A stretch of DNA of 64,000 nucleotides from Lagopus muta (Eukaryota; Chordata; Aves; Galliformes; Phasianidae), in NCBI RefSeq assembly GCF_023343835.1, contig NC_064443.1, positions 9,300,001 through 9,364,000 of the forward strand. Reading direction: 5' to 3'. Position 1 is the stretch's first letter. Each line of letters opens with the position of its first letter. The translations under genes and the position numbers were made by a program. This document shows, piece after piece, positions 23,701 through 35,500 of the stretch. Under the pieces are notes generated by a model that saw only the letters and a list, made by a program, of their open reading frames with translations, ran no database searches and was not told the DNA's origin.

Positions 23701-26700
23701 GGGGATTGTATCTAAAAGGAAAATGCCAAAGGTTTTAAGAACTGCTAGTAACTATTACTCCCTCTGCTGCCTTTCACCCTTCTTTTCACAAGATCTCAGA
23801 GCTCCTTACAAATCTAACTACACAGCCTGCTCTCCCAGCAGTGAAATGCAGCCAGTCCTGGGGTAAAACATGGCTACTCGAGGACCCAGCATCTCCTCCT
23901 GCTCTGCCTCCCTGCGGCTGCTCAGCACCCAAACGCCTGCTGCATGCACCCCAACGATTCTGCCAGAGGGGCTTGTTGCTTTCATGGTCAGGCATTGCAA
24001 TAAATTGCCACACGTGGCAGGAAGCTAGGAGAAGAGGCACAAACCATTTAATGGCTCTACCCTAGTAATTGCACGCCCTGCAGCTCTTAGTAGAAACTGT
24101 TCTTTGAGAGGTGGGTTGCAAGTTTTAATCTGAAATCTTCATTATCAATGGCAGCGCAACCCCTGTTTCTTGGTGGGGAGATTCAGTTCTGATCACAAGC
24201 AAAGGATGCCACCTACTGAATCCCTGCCACCACGATTGCACACTCTGACCCTCACAGCTCGAGACCTCTGGCAGGATCACAAGGCAAGCTGCAGGACCAA
24301 AAGGAATCCTGAGGAAAAGCAGAAAACAGGCTTGGAAAAACAAAGCTTCTCTCACTGCTACTCTCCCCACAACCCACAGACGTATTACTCACTGAACATC
24401 TGCACAACCACCATAATTTCTAATTTTGCAACACTGACAACCTTCGTAGAATGAAAAAAATAGCCTCCTTACATCTTTATTCCATTTTGGGTTCATTGTA
24501 ATGCAGCCTGACAACACGGTACATTCTGCAACATTTAACCCCTGTTCCATTTGCCATTCTTAACTTCACGGCTTAATGACACAGTGTCAGTAGATCACAA
24601 TATGACCCTGTTAATATTTTTTTAATGCCATTTTTACAAATTACAGCATAATGTACTGATTACGAGGATGAAAGGTAACTCTCTACGTCTGTCTGGAAAC
24701 CAAATAAAAGAATGTTTGAACATCTGTTCATCCTACAAATGTCTTTAAAAGCTTTGATTTTCCCATAATCATTTTGTTCCACCATTTCACCCTTTTTCGA
24801 GTGTGTATCCAACAGCCTCAGGACAGCAGCCAGAGATCTGCAGTAACAGCACATTATAATCAAAGTTCTTAGGCACATGTAAGTTCTTTTAGAATTAAAA
24901 TTGGGGGAAAAAAAACAGCCTCCACCAGATAACCTCTGCAGCACTCCATCCTACACAGATCTCTGCTGGGGGAGCAAAATGAGGGGCTTTATGCAGAAGA
25001 TTACAAAGCACCAGGGCAGAAAATGGTGGCAGGTGAAGGCACTCACATGAGGTTTATATGGCACGTATGCTGCCTGGGTTTCTGTCTTCTTCTCCAGAGG
25101 CAGAAGCAGGAGAAGCAAAATGCTTGGAAATAGGAGCACTGGGGAGGAAGGCAGATCTTGGACTGAGGGGATGGAACAATGATGCCAAGTTAGCGTTCTA
25201 GACTGAAGATGACAAAAAAGGTGGGGATATAGATTAAAAAAACACCCATTACAGAAGGCTGGAGAAAGGGATGGAGGTACAGCTCTGCAAAAGCTGTTGT
25301 TGCTGTCTCCCTTGGAGTGCCCCAAGCAAACAAACTGTGGGACACTCCACACCAGATGACTGGTGAGGAGCCAAGCAGAGAGCTGCAGAGCTGTCAGTAT
25401 GCAGCGCTAAAGAGTTTTCAAACACATTGAGTTCCATAACGATTGACTCACTGAGGCTGCTATGGGCAGTCAGCAGTAGAGAGGGAAAACAATCAGATAA
25501 CACCTTCTAAAAATACATGTGCCACTGTAACACTGACATCAGGCCTCCTCTCCAGATCTATTCAGTAACACTCTTACAGGTCTTTGTCTTTTTCATTTGT
25601 AAGGCAAGACCAGCAACTGTGGAGCAGCCAACAACATCCTACAGCAGGATAATTTTCAGGATGTGCATCCTTTTCTTTCCAAAACTCTAAGCAGAGCTAG
25701 AAGAATTTATTTACCCATTTAAAATTTGGCAAGGACGTTAATCTATGCAGATAAAAACAAATTCCCAAATAATTCACTTTAAAATATATATATATATTAA
25801 ATGAGAGAGGTTTTCTGATACCAGTAATTCTTAGGCTAACACAGTATGGTAATAATGGCATCCCTTCTATGTCATCTGTTTCTCTAGCTTCCATCACTGC
25901 AGTATCTTAAGCAGAAGCAACAGTGCAGGGTACAAAACAGGATTTGATAAAGGCTTAAATAGAAAGATAACAAAAAATATTCTTTCCAAAGACTGCCTTT
26001 AGGGGTGTCTGGGAAAAGAAGAGAAATAGGGAAGGAGAGGTGACAGGGGTGTGAAATGCATTTTTTTTTTCATTATAGAAGGACACATTTTCCAGCAAGG
26101 CTGGCAGCACAAGCCACGTTAAGCCATAGCTGAAGTTGTCTGCCTAATTCCTCTGGGATCACACTGAAAGCATACCCCATAATCTTATGGGATGTGCTAA
26201 AGCTTTGCTGGGACTCACTCACTCAGCAGAAACTGTTTGGGATTATTCCACAAAGCACTAATTCTGTTCTGATTTAAAGGGGCACCATCAACCTAGTTTG
26301 AACACCTGACTTGCCCTGTTTCAATGCTATCCAGTCGTAAACACCTCCTCACAATAGCTGAGATTTTTGCCATGCGGCCACTTTGGTTACCTGGATATTA
26401 AAAGAAAATGAAAAAAGGGGAAAAATAGGATTATGTTAGTAAAATGGATTCACGCCCAACAATGGGTATTTGATTAACAACACTGATAAATAAGCAAAAT
26501 GATCTATTACCATTACTTTGTTCCATGTACATCTAACTCACATTATCGCCATGGCTGGCTCCACTGAAGGTGGCCACAGGCTGCTATTTAACACCAACAA
26601 GTACTCATTTTGTTCAACATACAGGAACTATTAGCTTCCATGCTGCCAGGCCTAGAGTCCAATTTCTGTTCAAGATGTCCATCTCTGTGGAATTATTGTT

Positions 26701-27691
26701 AGTTTTTACATTATGGTGCTCTGTGCTTTGTAAATAACAAAGAAGGGATACCACCAGTGCTCTCCTCCATGTGAGCCTAGGACATGAAATTGAGAGGTAA
26801 AACCAAAGCAGCCACGAAATCCCAATTAAACAACTAATGGTTTCTAAATCATCTTGGAGATATTCATTTTACAAGGTTTATGCTGCAATCTTCTATCATT
26901 ATTTCAATGAAAGAAAGTCCCTGACTATTTCCAGAGGCAACTTTTTCTTTGAAACACATAAGGCATTTTGGTTACAAAAAAAGAAAACAATTCCGGAAGA
27001 GGATTCAGCACAGAACCAGCAGGAGATTCAAAAAAGCTATATAAAAAGTCACCAAAAATAGGTTCTGAGGCCTTTGGAACAGCAGACAGAACAATTAAGA
27101 CTCTCAGTTATACACATCATTATGTTTAATACGAAAAACATTTCTAGATAGAAATCATCTGTAACAAAGATCCATACCAACTCTCAGATAACATCTTACA
27201 TAGTTGCAGCTGAAGGCATCTGAAATATCCATTCTAGGTTCCACCTATTGTATCACGCGCTTTTTGTCCCTCGCTTCACTTGGGGAAGAAAACCTAGGCA
27301 AATCAGCTTCACTTTGTGAGTTGCATGAAATTTACATCTTGACTGCATTTAGATCAATAGTGGTGGCAAACTTTCAGATTACGTGAAACCTTGAAACAAT
27401 TCAGCAGAAAAGCACTGCTATGAGAATGCACGCCCCAACGCTGCCATTTGACAGGTGGCATCCTTCAGGAGGCCATAAAGGTTCACATCACTAAGATGAC
27501 AAGATAAGTCCATCTTAACTGAATAAAACCAGATCGCAGGCATTTCAGAAGCGGACGCAGAATCAGCAGGAGCTTCCAAGCTCTGCAAGGAAGGAACAGG
27601 TCTAATGCACTCAGGCAAGCAACACATTCCATCTGAATTCATTCCAGAGCCTGGTCTTTCTGGTGGGCTCAGAGGCTTCATTGCTTTCTCA
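20786..27691. other. Long unique non-coding interval
   Basis: No gene or confident transposon is recognised. The interval holds A-rich low-complexity DNA at 23026-23052, a short TA run at 25784-25797, and many short frames without splice support. The absence of young CR1 over nearly 7 kb is in keeping with constrained or deeply intronic sequence, but does not show it. Confidence 0.6.
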
Positions 27692-27874
27692 GGATTGAAT
27701 CATTTTCTTCTGTGTGTCAAAGACATATCTTTTAAAAAGAAGAGTGATGGTAACAGGTTGAGCCGAATCATTCTTGCTGCTTTCATCCTCTTTGTTTGCA
27801 TCCCCCTTCCCTGCCTTAGATTTTTTCTTGGAGGCAGCACTGAGAAGCATCTTGGTTTCTGGCTTCAGCCCACC
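27692..27874 (-). other. Candidate exon: lysine-rich frame behind a good acceptor
   Basis: On the minus strand a polypyrimidine run and acceptor (TTTGTTGTTTTTTAACAG, ending at 27875) is followed at once by an open frame. It starts in the phase GT|GGG and encodes GLKPETKMLLSAASKKKSK and then a D/E/K/S-rich stretch, ending MIQS before a TGA at 27689-27691. The charged, low-hydrophobic composition looks like a disordered tail. I do not recognise the protein. No consensus donor follows before the stop, so it would have to be a last exon. No polyadenylation signal is obvious close by. A chance acceptor is quite possible. Confidence 0.22.
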
Positions 27875-27900
27875 TGTTAAAAAACAACACAAACAAACAA

Positions 27901-30670
27901 GAACATACATGACCAAAGAGCTTAACTACACATTGCAGCGTGTCCGGAAAAAATGAACAGGCAACTTCACTTCTGAAATCAACCAAGGAAAATATGAAAA
28001 AATGCATCTGGTACATCAGGAAAGTTACATTTCTGTATCACGCTCCTGGACTACACTAAGTTACGTGACAAGAGAGGTGCTCAGACACAGTTCACACCAG
28101 CAGTACCCCAAATCCAGTGCAGTCTCCTCCATTATCACCCCCAGACCCACTCATTCTCACACCCACAACCTGACACACGCCTCTCTAAACTGGACCAAGG
28201 TCTTCAAATATTGAATACAGACCAAAACATAACCAGGTCAGAATAACTTACTTGGTTGAGGTAAGCCCAGCAGACTTTCCCTATTTCTTGCACATATTTC
28301 CCAGAGTTTCCTCTCATTACTGAGAATATTTATAGAAATGTAGAACACAAATGAAAAATAACAGCTAAATTACTGAAGAATACAGCCGTAAGACAAAGGT
28401 GCTTTAGTATCTTGAGTTTATTTCCCAGACCTGCCATCTGGTTGGTTTTAATGAATGATGCTCTCCTTTCTAGTTTGGCCTAAAGTGCAGCTCAGGGTTA
28501 CAGCTCACTTCTTAAGGGAACTAGAATTAACCTGTGTAAGATTCTGAGGATCTGAACTCCAAAAATAAGCCTTTCCCCAGATATTCACGTGCAAACAAGC
28601 ATTTGTCTTTTCCCTCCCAAATGGATAGAGTTGATTTAAATTATCTTTTCACTCAATGGTGTCATTTTAAAGAAAAGTGAGATGCAAGAACCTGAAGAAA
28701 CACTGTAAAATAAGAGATGCAGCTCCTAAAAGACCACTCCTGAGGCACTGCCTCTTTAAAGCAGAAGATAGCACGCTCCTTGGAGCACATTCAGCACCAC
28801 CTGAGCACACCGAGACGTGGTTTTCAGGCATCTGGCCAACTTCAGTTCAGGTATTTTTAACCCGCGGTGTCACATAACCTTATCTCAAACACTTAATCGG
28901 TTTCTCTCCCCTCGTACTGAAATTCAGATGCGGATTCTCATATCACAGCCTGACAAAAAGCTCGAGATGCTTATGATTTGCTGGAGACAGGAGGTCTACG
29001 CTCGCAGGTGATCAGCTCTGCTCCAGACACGCAGAGCACTTCCAGCTGGCTGCGGGCACACGGCTCCACAGCCTGGGCACTTGCCCTGCAGAGCAGCAGC
29101 TAACTGCTCCAACAGCATCCCCACCCACACCGAGGGAAGGTGGGAAGCAGGCAAGTGCTGAAGCACCACCAGGGAGCTGCCCGTTTGCATTTCATAAGCA
29201 CGGCTGCTGAGAGCAGCCCTGCAGCACAGCCACGTGGGGACCTGCAGAGTCTCTCAAAAAAAGACCCAAAAACCCCACCAGACAGCACAAAAGAAAAGCA
29301 ACACAATGCAAGTGACTCAAAGTACGTCTTACACTAAGGCTGCAGAAGGCCAACATTAGGCAGAATTGACATCGTCCTGTGGGGTCTTGTACCCTGCAGC
29401 CAAGTCAGAGCAGATTTCTCTTTTCAGATGGTACACAAAAAAGCAATGATTGTTTCACTGTGGAAATAATTGAGATGGTTTTTCCCTGATGGTTGAGAAG
29501 TCTGATAATGACCATTTTGCATGTGTAAGGTTCAATTAATCAAACTAGATAATATGATGTGGCTTGAGCACATTTATTATTTGGTTTTATTACACTGTAT
29601 AGTCATGTTTGATGCAGCTGCTTCAATTTTTTTTAATTGGATGCTTTCATATAAATCCCATTAATATCATTAGCCTTCCCATCACTCCATCTTCATTACG
29701 CAAAATTATTTATCATTAAATGAAGAGCAACACAGTTCCTATTTGAGAAGCTCAAAGAACACCTTGGGTGCAGCTAGAAAAAACGGCAACAGTCAAAACT
29801 AAGCAAAACAGAACAAAAACAGCCCCATACTGTCCCAGTCTCTTTGCAGGTACATTTTCTACTGCTTTGACCAGCCTCACGCAGTGTCCCTGAGCAGTTA
29901 TCTCCTCTACTTTCCCAAGATGACCATTAATGTTTTCTGGACAAAAACACTGCATTTTGCTTGCTGGGTTTTGTTATTGCTGCATTGCTGTTACTGGCAC
30001 AGTGCTGTGTGAGAAAGCTGTTTAAATCCTCTCAGTGAGAGGCACTTTAAATTAATTAAAGCAAACAAATTCTAAAACACTTCTATTCTTGTTAGTGGGC
30101 TTTGCGACACTAATTTCCAAAAACACTAACTGATGGAAAGGAGGGAGGAAGGGAGGAGGTGAGACACTGACACAGCAGCCCGGGGTTTCTCTTTCAGGTG
30201 CACGGAGCTGAGTACCTGCTGCTGCTGAGATCCCCCTCATCGGCTGGGCATCTGCATCCCAGTGCTCAGCACAGCCACTCAATTGGATAAATGAGGAATC
30301 CCACACTGGAAAAAAAAATAAATCCATTTTCAAGAAGATCAGCACACGCTGTGTGTGGAACTGCAATGGGGAAAACACGTGAAGCCAAGTGATCTCACCT
30401 CCTGCAAGCCATCACCTCAACTTCCAAGCGCAGGGAAGTAAAAGTACCCCACCTACAGCTGTTAACACCCAGATGGATTTGAATACGATATTCTGGGCAA
30501 GAAGTTTACAAAAGAAATGGAAGAACGCAGTGGTTCCTATGAGCGAAATTACGGGCTGGCAGCCAAAGGCAGCTCAGGTATTATTAAATTCACAAGGTAT
30601 CTAAATTACCTAATCAGATCCCACGGCCCTCATTCTGCAAACAGATTAGGTGGCTGGCATCCTACCCTAA
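27901..30670. other. Unique non-coding DNA
   Basis: No gene or transposon is recognised. A/T-rich, motif-dense sequence at 29440-29720 is listed separately. The rest contains short frames only. Confidence 0.6.
29440..29720. other. Candidate conserved non-coding element
   Basis: The stretch is A/T-rich and repeat-free, with TTCAATTAATC near 29531, an E-box CAGCTG at 29615-29620, TAATTGG from 29634 and TTTATTA-type cores in between. The texture, balanced A/T-rich sequence without simple repeats, is what deeply conserved vertebrate enhancers look like. Conservation itself cannot be seen from one sequence. Confidence 0.33.
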
Positions 30671-30825
30671 CAAACGGCGCTCTCTGTTTTCCTGCCGCGG
30701 TGCCAGGAGGTCTCGGGGCTGGCGAGGCTCTGCACAAAGGAGCAGGCAGTGGCAGACAGGCGCTGTAATCGCGGGCTCATCTGCCTCCGCGCGTCTCTCG
30801 CGTTACACACAATGCACGCGTTGCA
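30671..30825. promoter_or_regulatory. CpG-dense patch (small CpG island candidate)
   Basis: By hand count there are about 16 CpG dinucleotides in 155 bases, near the number expected from its GC content. Most of the window is strongly CpG-depleted. Clusters include CCGCGG at 30695-30700, ATCGCGGG near 30768 and CCGCGCGTCTCTCGCG at 30787-30802. It borders an A/T-rich, motif-dense stretch (30826-31130). It could be an unmethylated promoter, an enhancer with its own transcript, or a short GC-rich accident. No TATA box or open frame with a start is evident. Confidence 0.45.
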
Positions 30826-31130
30826 TTGCACAAAACCAAGGAAATGAAGGGAAATATATCTGTCACCAAAGAAGACATCAGACCTTTAATAGCTGAAATG
30901 ACGGATATTTTTAGATGGAGGTCTAGTTTAACTTACTTACATTAAGGGTCTAATCTCTGCTGAACAATGGCTATGTTAGCTTGAATACATAGTGAGAAAT
31001 CTGTTCCATTAATTAAGTGCTGCCTGTACTACTCGGATTCGTAGCAAATGTTAATAGATTTTTTTTTCTTCCTCTGTTGGACAATTACTTTATTTTGCCA
31101 AGTTGCTAATGGATTAAATTGAAAAGGCCC
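30826..31130. other. Candidate conserved non-coding element
   Basis: The stretch has a SOX-type ACAATGG at 30964-30970, TTAATTAA at 31009-31016, CTTTAATAG and several ATTA cores. It sits directly beside the CpG-dense patch. It contains no repeat. The pairing of a CpG-rich core with a homeodomain/SOX-motif-rich flank is typical of developmental enhancers, but this is inference. Confidence 0.33.
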
Positions 31131-32457
31131 GTGTGTTAAGAAAGACTTCAGCTTCAAAGTTCTAAGAAATGCCTCACATACAACAGTGGGAAATACCTAT
31201 ATATTAATATTATTAATGGGCAGTCCTCAGAGGCATAGAAAATATCTGAAAGCTTAGCAAATTCATTCCCACCCATCATAACCATGTCTGTAACAAGAAG
31301 CGCCCAGGTCTTATGTAAAATACACTCATAGCATCAGCTAACGCACATTAGATACAACATCTGGCAGGAAAATAGTTTAATGCTGCATGCTTTTCGTTTT
31401 AACTGTTAGTAATAATTACTAAATAAGAGCACAGACTCTGATCCTTTGTCTCAGCACAGTCTCAGAGATTACTCTAAGCAGAGGTATTCACAAAACGTGC
31501 ATTTTTAAAACTCAAATGAAAAGCAATGCCACACCAGGAAAATGTTTTCCAAGTTTAAGAACAATTCCACATGCAAAAAAAATCAAAGATAAAGACAATA
31601 TTTTAAACAGTTTTTACAAATAAAAGCAAGTTCCTAATGATTAGCAGCATCTTACATTCAAACACTTCACTGTGTTCTGCAGCTCTGCCATTATTCTGGT
31701 ATAGTCTGATATAGTTTGCATGGAAACACACAGATTTTAGCAATTTAGTGTAAGTTTCACACTGTAAAATTCTTGCTTATAAATACTGGCCATCAATTTT
31801 TGACTTTTTTTTGTTTTGTTTTCTTACATCCTAAGCAAAGACAGCCTTATCTATGCAAGTTTTAAGGTTTCTCTAATGCTTCACGTTCTCTTTACATGAA
31901 AGTTACCCAGACCTCCCTGTAACGGAGGATTTATGGTGACAACCACCCCGTGCTGACACCTGAGGTCCCACTCTGTGCCCAGGGGACCACCTCTACACCT
32001 GGCTGCTGGCAGCGTCAGCCAGAACACAAACCACAGCCAATGCATACGGAACATAAACAGCCACAGGCACCAAGGTTTACTTGTGCTTTGTTTTCACCAC
32101 TGCTGCTTCAGTTCAGCAGAAGCTGGTGCATTCTCATTCCTTTTTCTAATCCAACTGCAGGATGAGATACCGCTGTTGTGTTTTTCCCTATGTATTTTTT
32201 TTTACTTCATTGTCACTTACAAGCTTAATACTGGTTTCCTTTTGTGTTACTTCCTCACTACACATTCTCCTTCACTTCATGTCAGCATTCCTTATAAAGG
32301 CCATCTTTTTTTTTTCCCCTTTGCCTCTTCTGCTCCTTGAAACAACTTCCAAGAGTCACCTCTGCTATTTCTCCTAACATCCAGCTCCTTCTCCTGACTC
32401 CCAGTGCAGCACTTCAGCAGTTGTATCTCTTCCCTTTTTCAACTTTCATCTTCAGAT
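31131..32457. other. Unique non-coding DNA, pyrimidine-rich at its end
   Basis: No gene is recognised. From about 32080 onward the plus strand is pyrimidine-rich, which opens short plus-strand frames (31975-32340, 121 codons). These have a low-complexity hydrophobic/serine composition and no domain, so I do not call them. Confidence 0.55.
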
Positions 32458-32512
32458 TTCCCATCTCCATTTTTTACTCCCTACTTCCCATCTCCAAATT
32501 TTTACTTCCCAC
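32458..32512 (+). repeat. Two-unit tandem repeat, 27-bp period
   Basis: TTCCCATCTCCATTTTTTAC starts at 32458 and recurs as TTCCCATCTCCAAATTTTTAC at 32485. Both units end in a CTCC/TTCC run, and a third partial TTCCAC follows. The repeat sits in a C/T-rich tract and looks like a local slippage duplication. Confidence 0.6.
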
Positions 32513-35500
32513 TTCCACAGATCATCTCTCTTTGATATTCAGGAATAGTCCCACCTCCTTCAAAAATAAAGAAATACTTGAATGGAAGATTTTGAAGGCA
32601 GAATGCTAGGCCCACTGTGGATGAGAAGCCAGATAATAGCAACTCCTTGTAGCCCAGCCAGAACAGAAGTAATTTTTAAGCAACTGATAAAAACATCATT
32701 GAAAACAGGTGCAATAACAAAGGTACTGGGCATGCTCTCCCACACAGCCAAGAATAATAATTTATTTCACTGAACAGCTCCCATCTCAGATGCACAGAGG
32801 CAGAAAAAAAGCTAAGTGCACTGGTTAGTGCTAAGGAACACAAAGGCATTAGCTAGCATGCATGACTGCAGGTTTTTTTTTTTACAGAACTGATTATTGT
32901 AATGGTAAAAATATATATATTAAAAGATTTCAGGCCTCCTGATTCATGAAAAGTTGGCTTCCATATCAAAATGAAGGAACCATCCCATTGGCAGCAATAG
33001 GAAATTCAGTGAGTGCATCCCAGTAAGTACCAGCAGTGGTACTTGCCATGGTTTGCTGGGAAGGCGTTGGCCCAGAGAAGACACATGATTCTTGCCACAG
33101 TGTTAGGAAAAAGACTGAAGCTACATCGGTAGCTATCACTGAAATAGAAAATATTCCAGTATGCACTCACTGTTAAAAAAAATTCCTAGTCTGTTCTTGC
33201 TGTTATTTCCAAACCTCCCACCCATCCAGGAACACTCAGCCAACCTTGTTTCTCACTTTTGGAAAGAAAATACCTTATTTCCTTCCTTCCACCACTGCAG
33301 CCGAAGACAAGAACTTGCAATTTCTTGTCTCCTGCCAACATTCAAATGTTAAAAATTGACAGAAAATTAGAGAACAAGTTAGCATAGCACACAGCACAAG
33401 TCAAAAATAATTTTCAGTCAAGGCAAACGTAACCTTTTATTATGACAGACAGACATTTTTCTTTCTTCCTGAGGGAAGTAAAGAAAAGAGCAAAACTTGA
33501 AAGAGGCAAAGGTTTGGGGATAATCCTCCCTCACAACAGACTTTGTAACAGCCGGTCTTCACAATTTCAGGATTTCCTTAACTGGAATCCTCGGTGCCTG
33601 AGCCCTCATTACACAGGTAGGAGTGTGTGACTGCACCAACGCTCCTGCTAACAGGACTACAAAACGCAGATGACCCGAAAATCAGAAAAGATCAGAGCCC
33701 CAAGCAGGGGTCAGTCCACTGTGCTGGGGATGGGCTCCCAGCAAGCTTAATGCAGAGACTGACCACTGAAAGGAAAACTTTTTGCTGGTATTGTGGGACT
33801 TCAGAATCCACTAAAAACATATTTGTTTTTTCTTTTCTTTAATTGATATCTACACCTTTAAATCCCACTTTCCTATGTTCTAAACCAAAGAGGGGTAGAA
33901 GGTTCAAGCAATCAGCACTTGTATCAGTATCAGATTCTGATTTAAAGTTAAGGTATCAGAGGTATATTCTGTTTCCAGCAGAATGAAGGGAAATACCAGT
34001 GATACAAAAATTGCCTCTTGGGATCCTACTAAGCAAGCACACAGGTGTTCTTCACCTAGTTCTAAAGCATTTCAGCACTGCTACAAAACACATCAGTGAT
34101 CTGCGCCCTAAAAACACAGAAAGCTTATGCAATTATCCCTAAAGTAATTATCTGCTGTTTTGAATAAAAAGGAGAAGGACCCACATAAAAATCAGAGGAT
34201 CAATTTACCCAAATCCTACCTCTTAAACTTTTCTTTACAGTCAGACAGAAAAGATAATAGAAACATCATATCTCTTTGCCTGAATTCGTTATATTACATT
34301 AGCAGAAAATCAGAGTTGCTACCCAGCAAAGATATCCAATACTCTAACTTCTCATTTTATTGCAACCAAGGTGGCCATTTTTCTCCATCGGTATCCAGCT
34401 AAGAAAACCTGATCTGGTCAGGAAAAGGACATCTTTCTAAGCCTTCCAAGAACAACACTGCTATATTGCTCTGCCCGTAAATCCTGTATTAGGAACATCA
34501 GATATGCCACATCACGACTAGTAGACTAGATTAGTGGCAATCTAGAGGCTGCTGGCCCTAACAGAAAGGACAAGCATCCCATCTGCTTGTCATTAATATA
34601 TGGTGCTTCAGAAAAAGCAGGGATGAAAACTGTGTCCTAAACTAATTAGAGCCCAGGACCAGGCAGGAATTCTCTACCTGACGTCAGGGTCAGCACTCAT
34701 CAGCCCAGCTAATCAAAAGGTTTGAGCACATCCTACTGGAGCTGGTCTGCTCTACTCCTAAGCATTAATCAGCATGATAACAACTGTAATACAATCACCT
34801 AGACAATTTTGATGTAATAGTTGACCATCACTCAAGAAACAAGGAATATTCCTGCCACCACCCTCACGAGGTCAGGATTTCAGCCTCAATTACATCCACA
34901 GATCAGGCAACAAATTTTGCTTATGTAAATCCCTTCACAATTCTCCAGTAATTCTCTTTTGAATTCACACCACCTTTTCAAACATCTCATCAGCTCTCTT
35001 CAGAAACATTCTGCTGGGGTTTCAAGCTTCAGGATAGATCCATTTTTCTGTTTTGGCTGGTACAGGATCTGTTGTTATCATCTTGCCTGGCTTGTGAATA
35101 TTAACAGAAAAACAGCATGAAGCTGGCCAGGGAGAGCATCAGCCTCCAAGGAGACCAGAAAGTGCACTCCCTCCTTCCAAAAGGGAATTACACTAATGCC
35201 TTGGGATCTACACAAAATATCGGTGTTCACTGTGTGATGACAAAGATCTGAAAGTCTTACAGCCATTTCAGGCAGCATACTGCTTGTGTACTGCCCAAAC
35301 ACTGCTGTGTCAGCCTGCAGAGCTGCCCCTGCAGGTTCAGCCTGGTGGGCTGTGGATGGAAATCCTTAACTACCAAAACGTTTTCTCATAAATTAGGGAA
35401 CAGCTGCCCTGTGCCACATCCCAGATGGCTGCAGTTCAGCGCTGAACTGATTTGAGTCTTGTGTATCAATTTAAGTTTATACAGGCTTTTGGACTAAGAA

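Noticed and set aside
31975..32340. Plus-strand frame of 121 codons
   Set aside because: The open frame is produced by a pyrimidine-rich tract. The F/L/S-rich product shows no domain.
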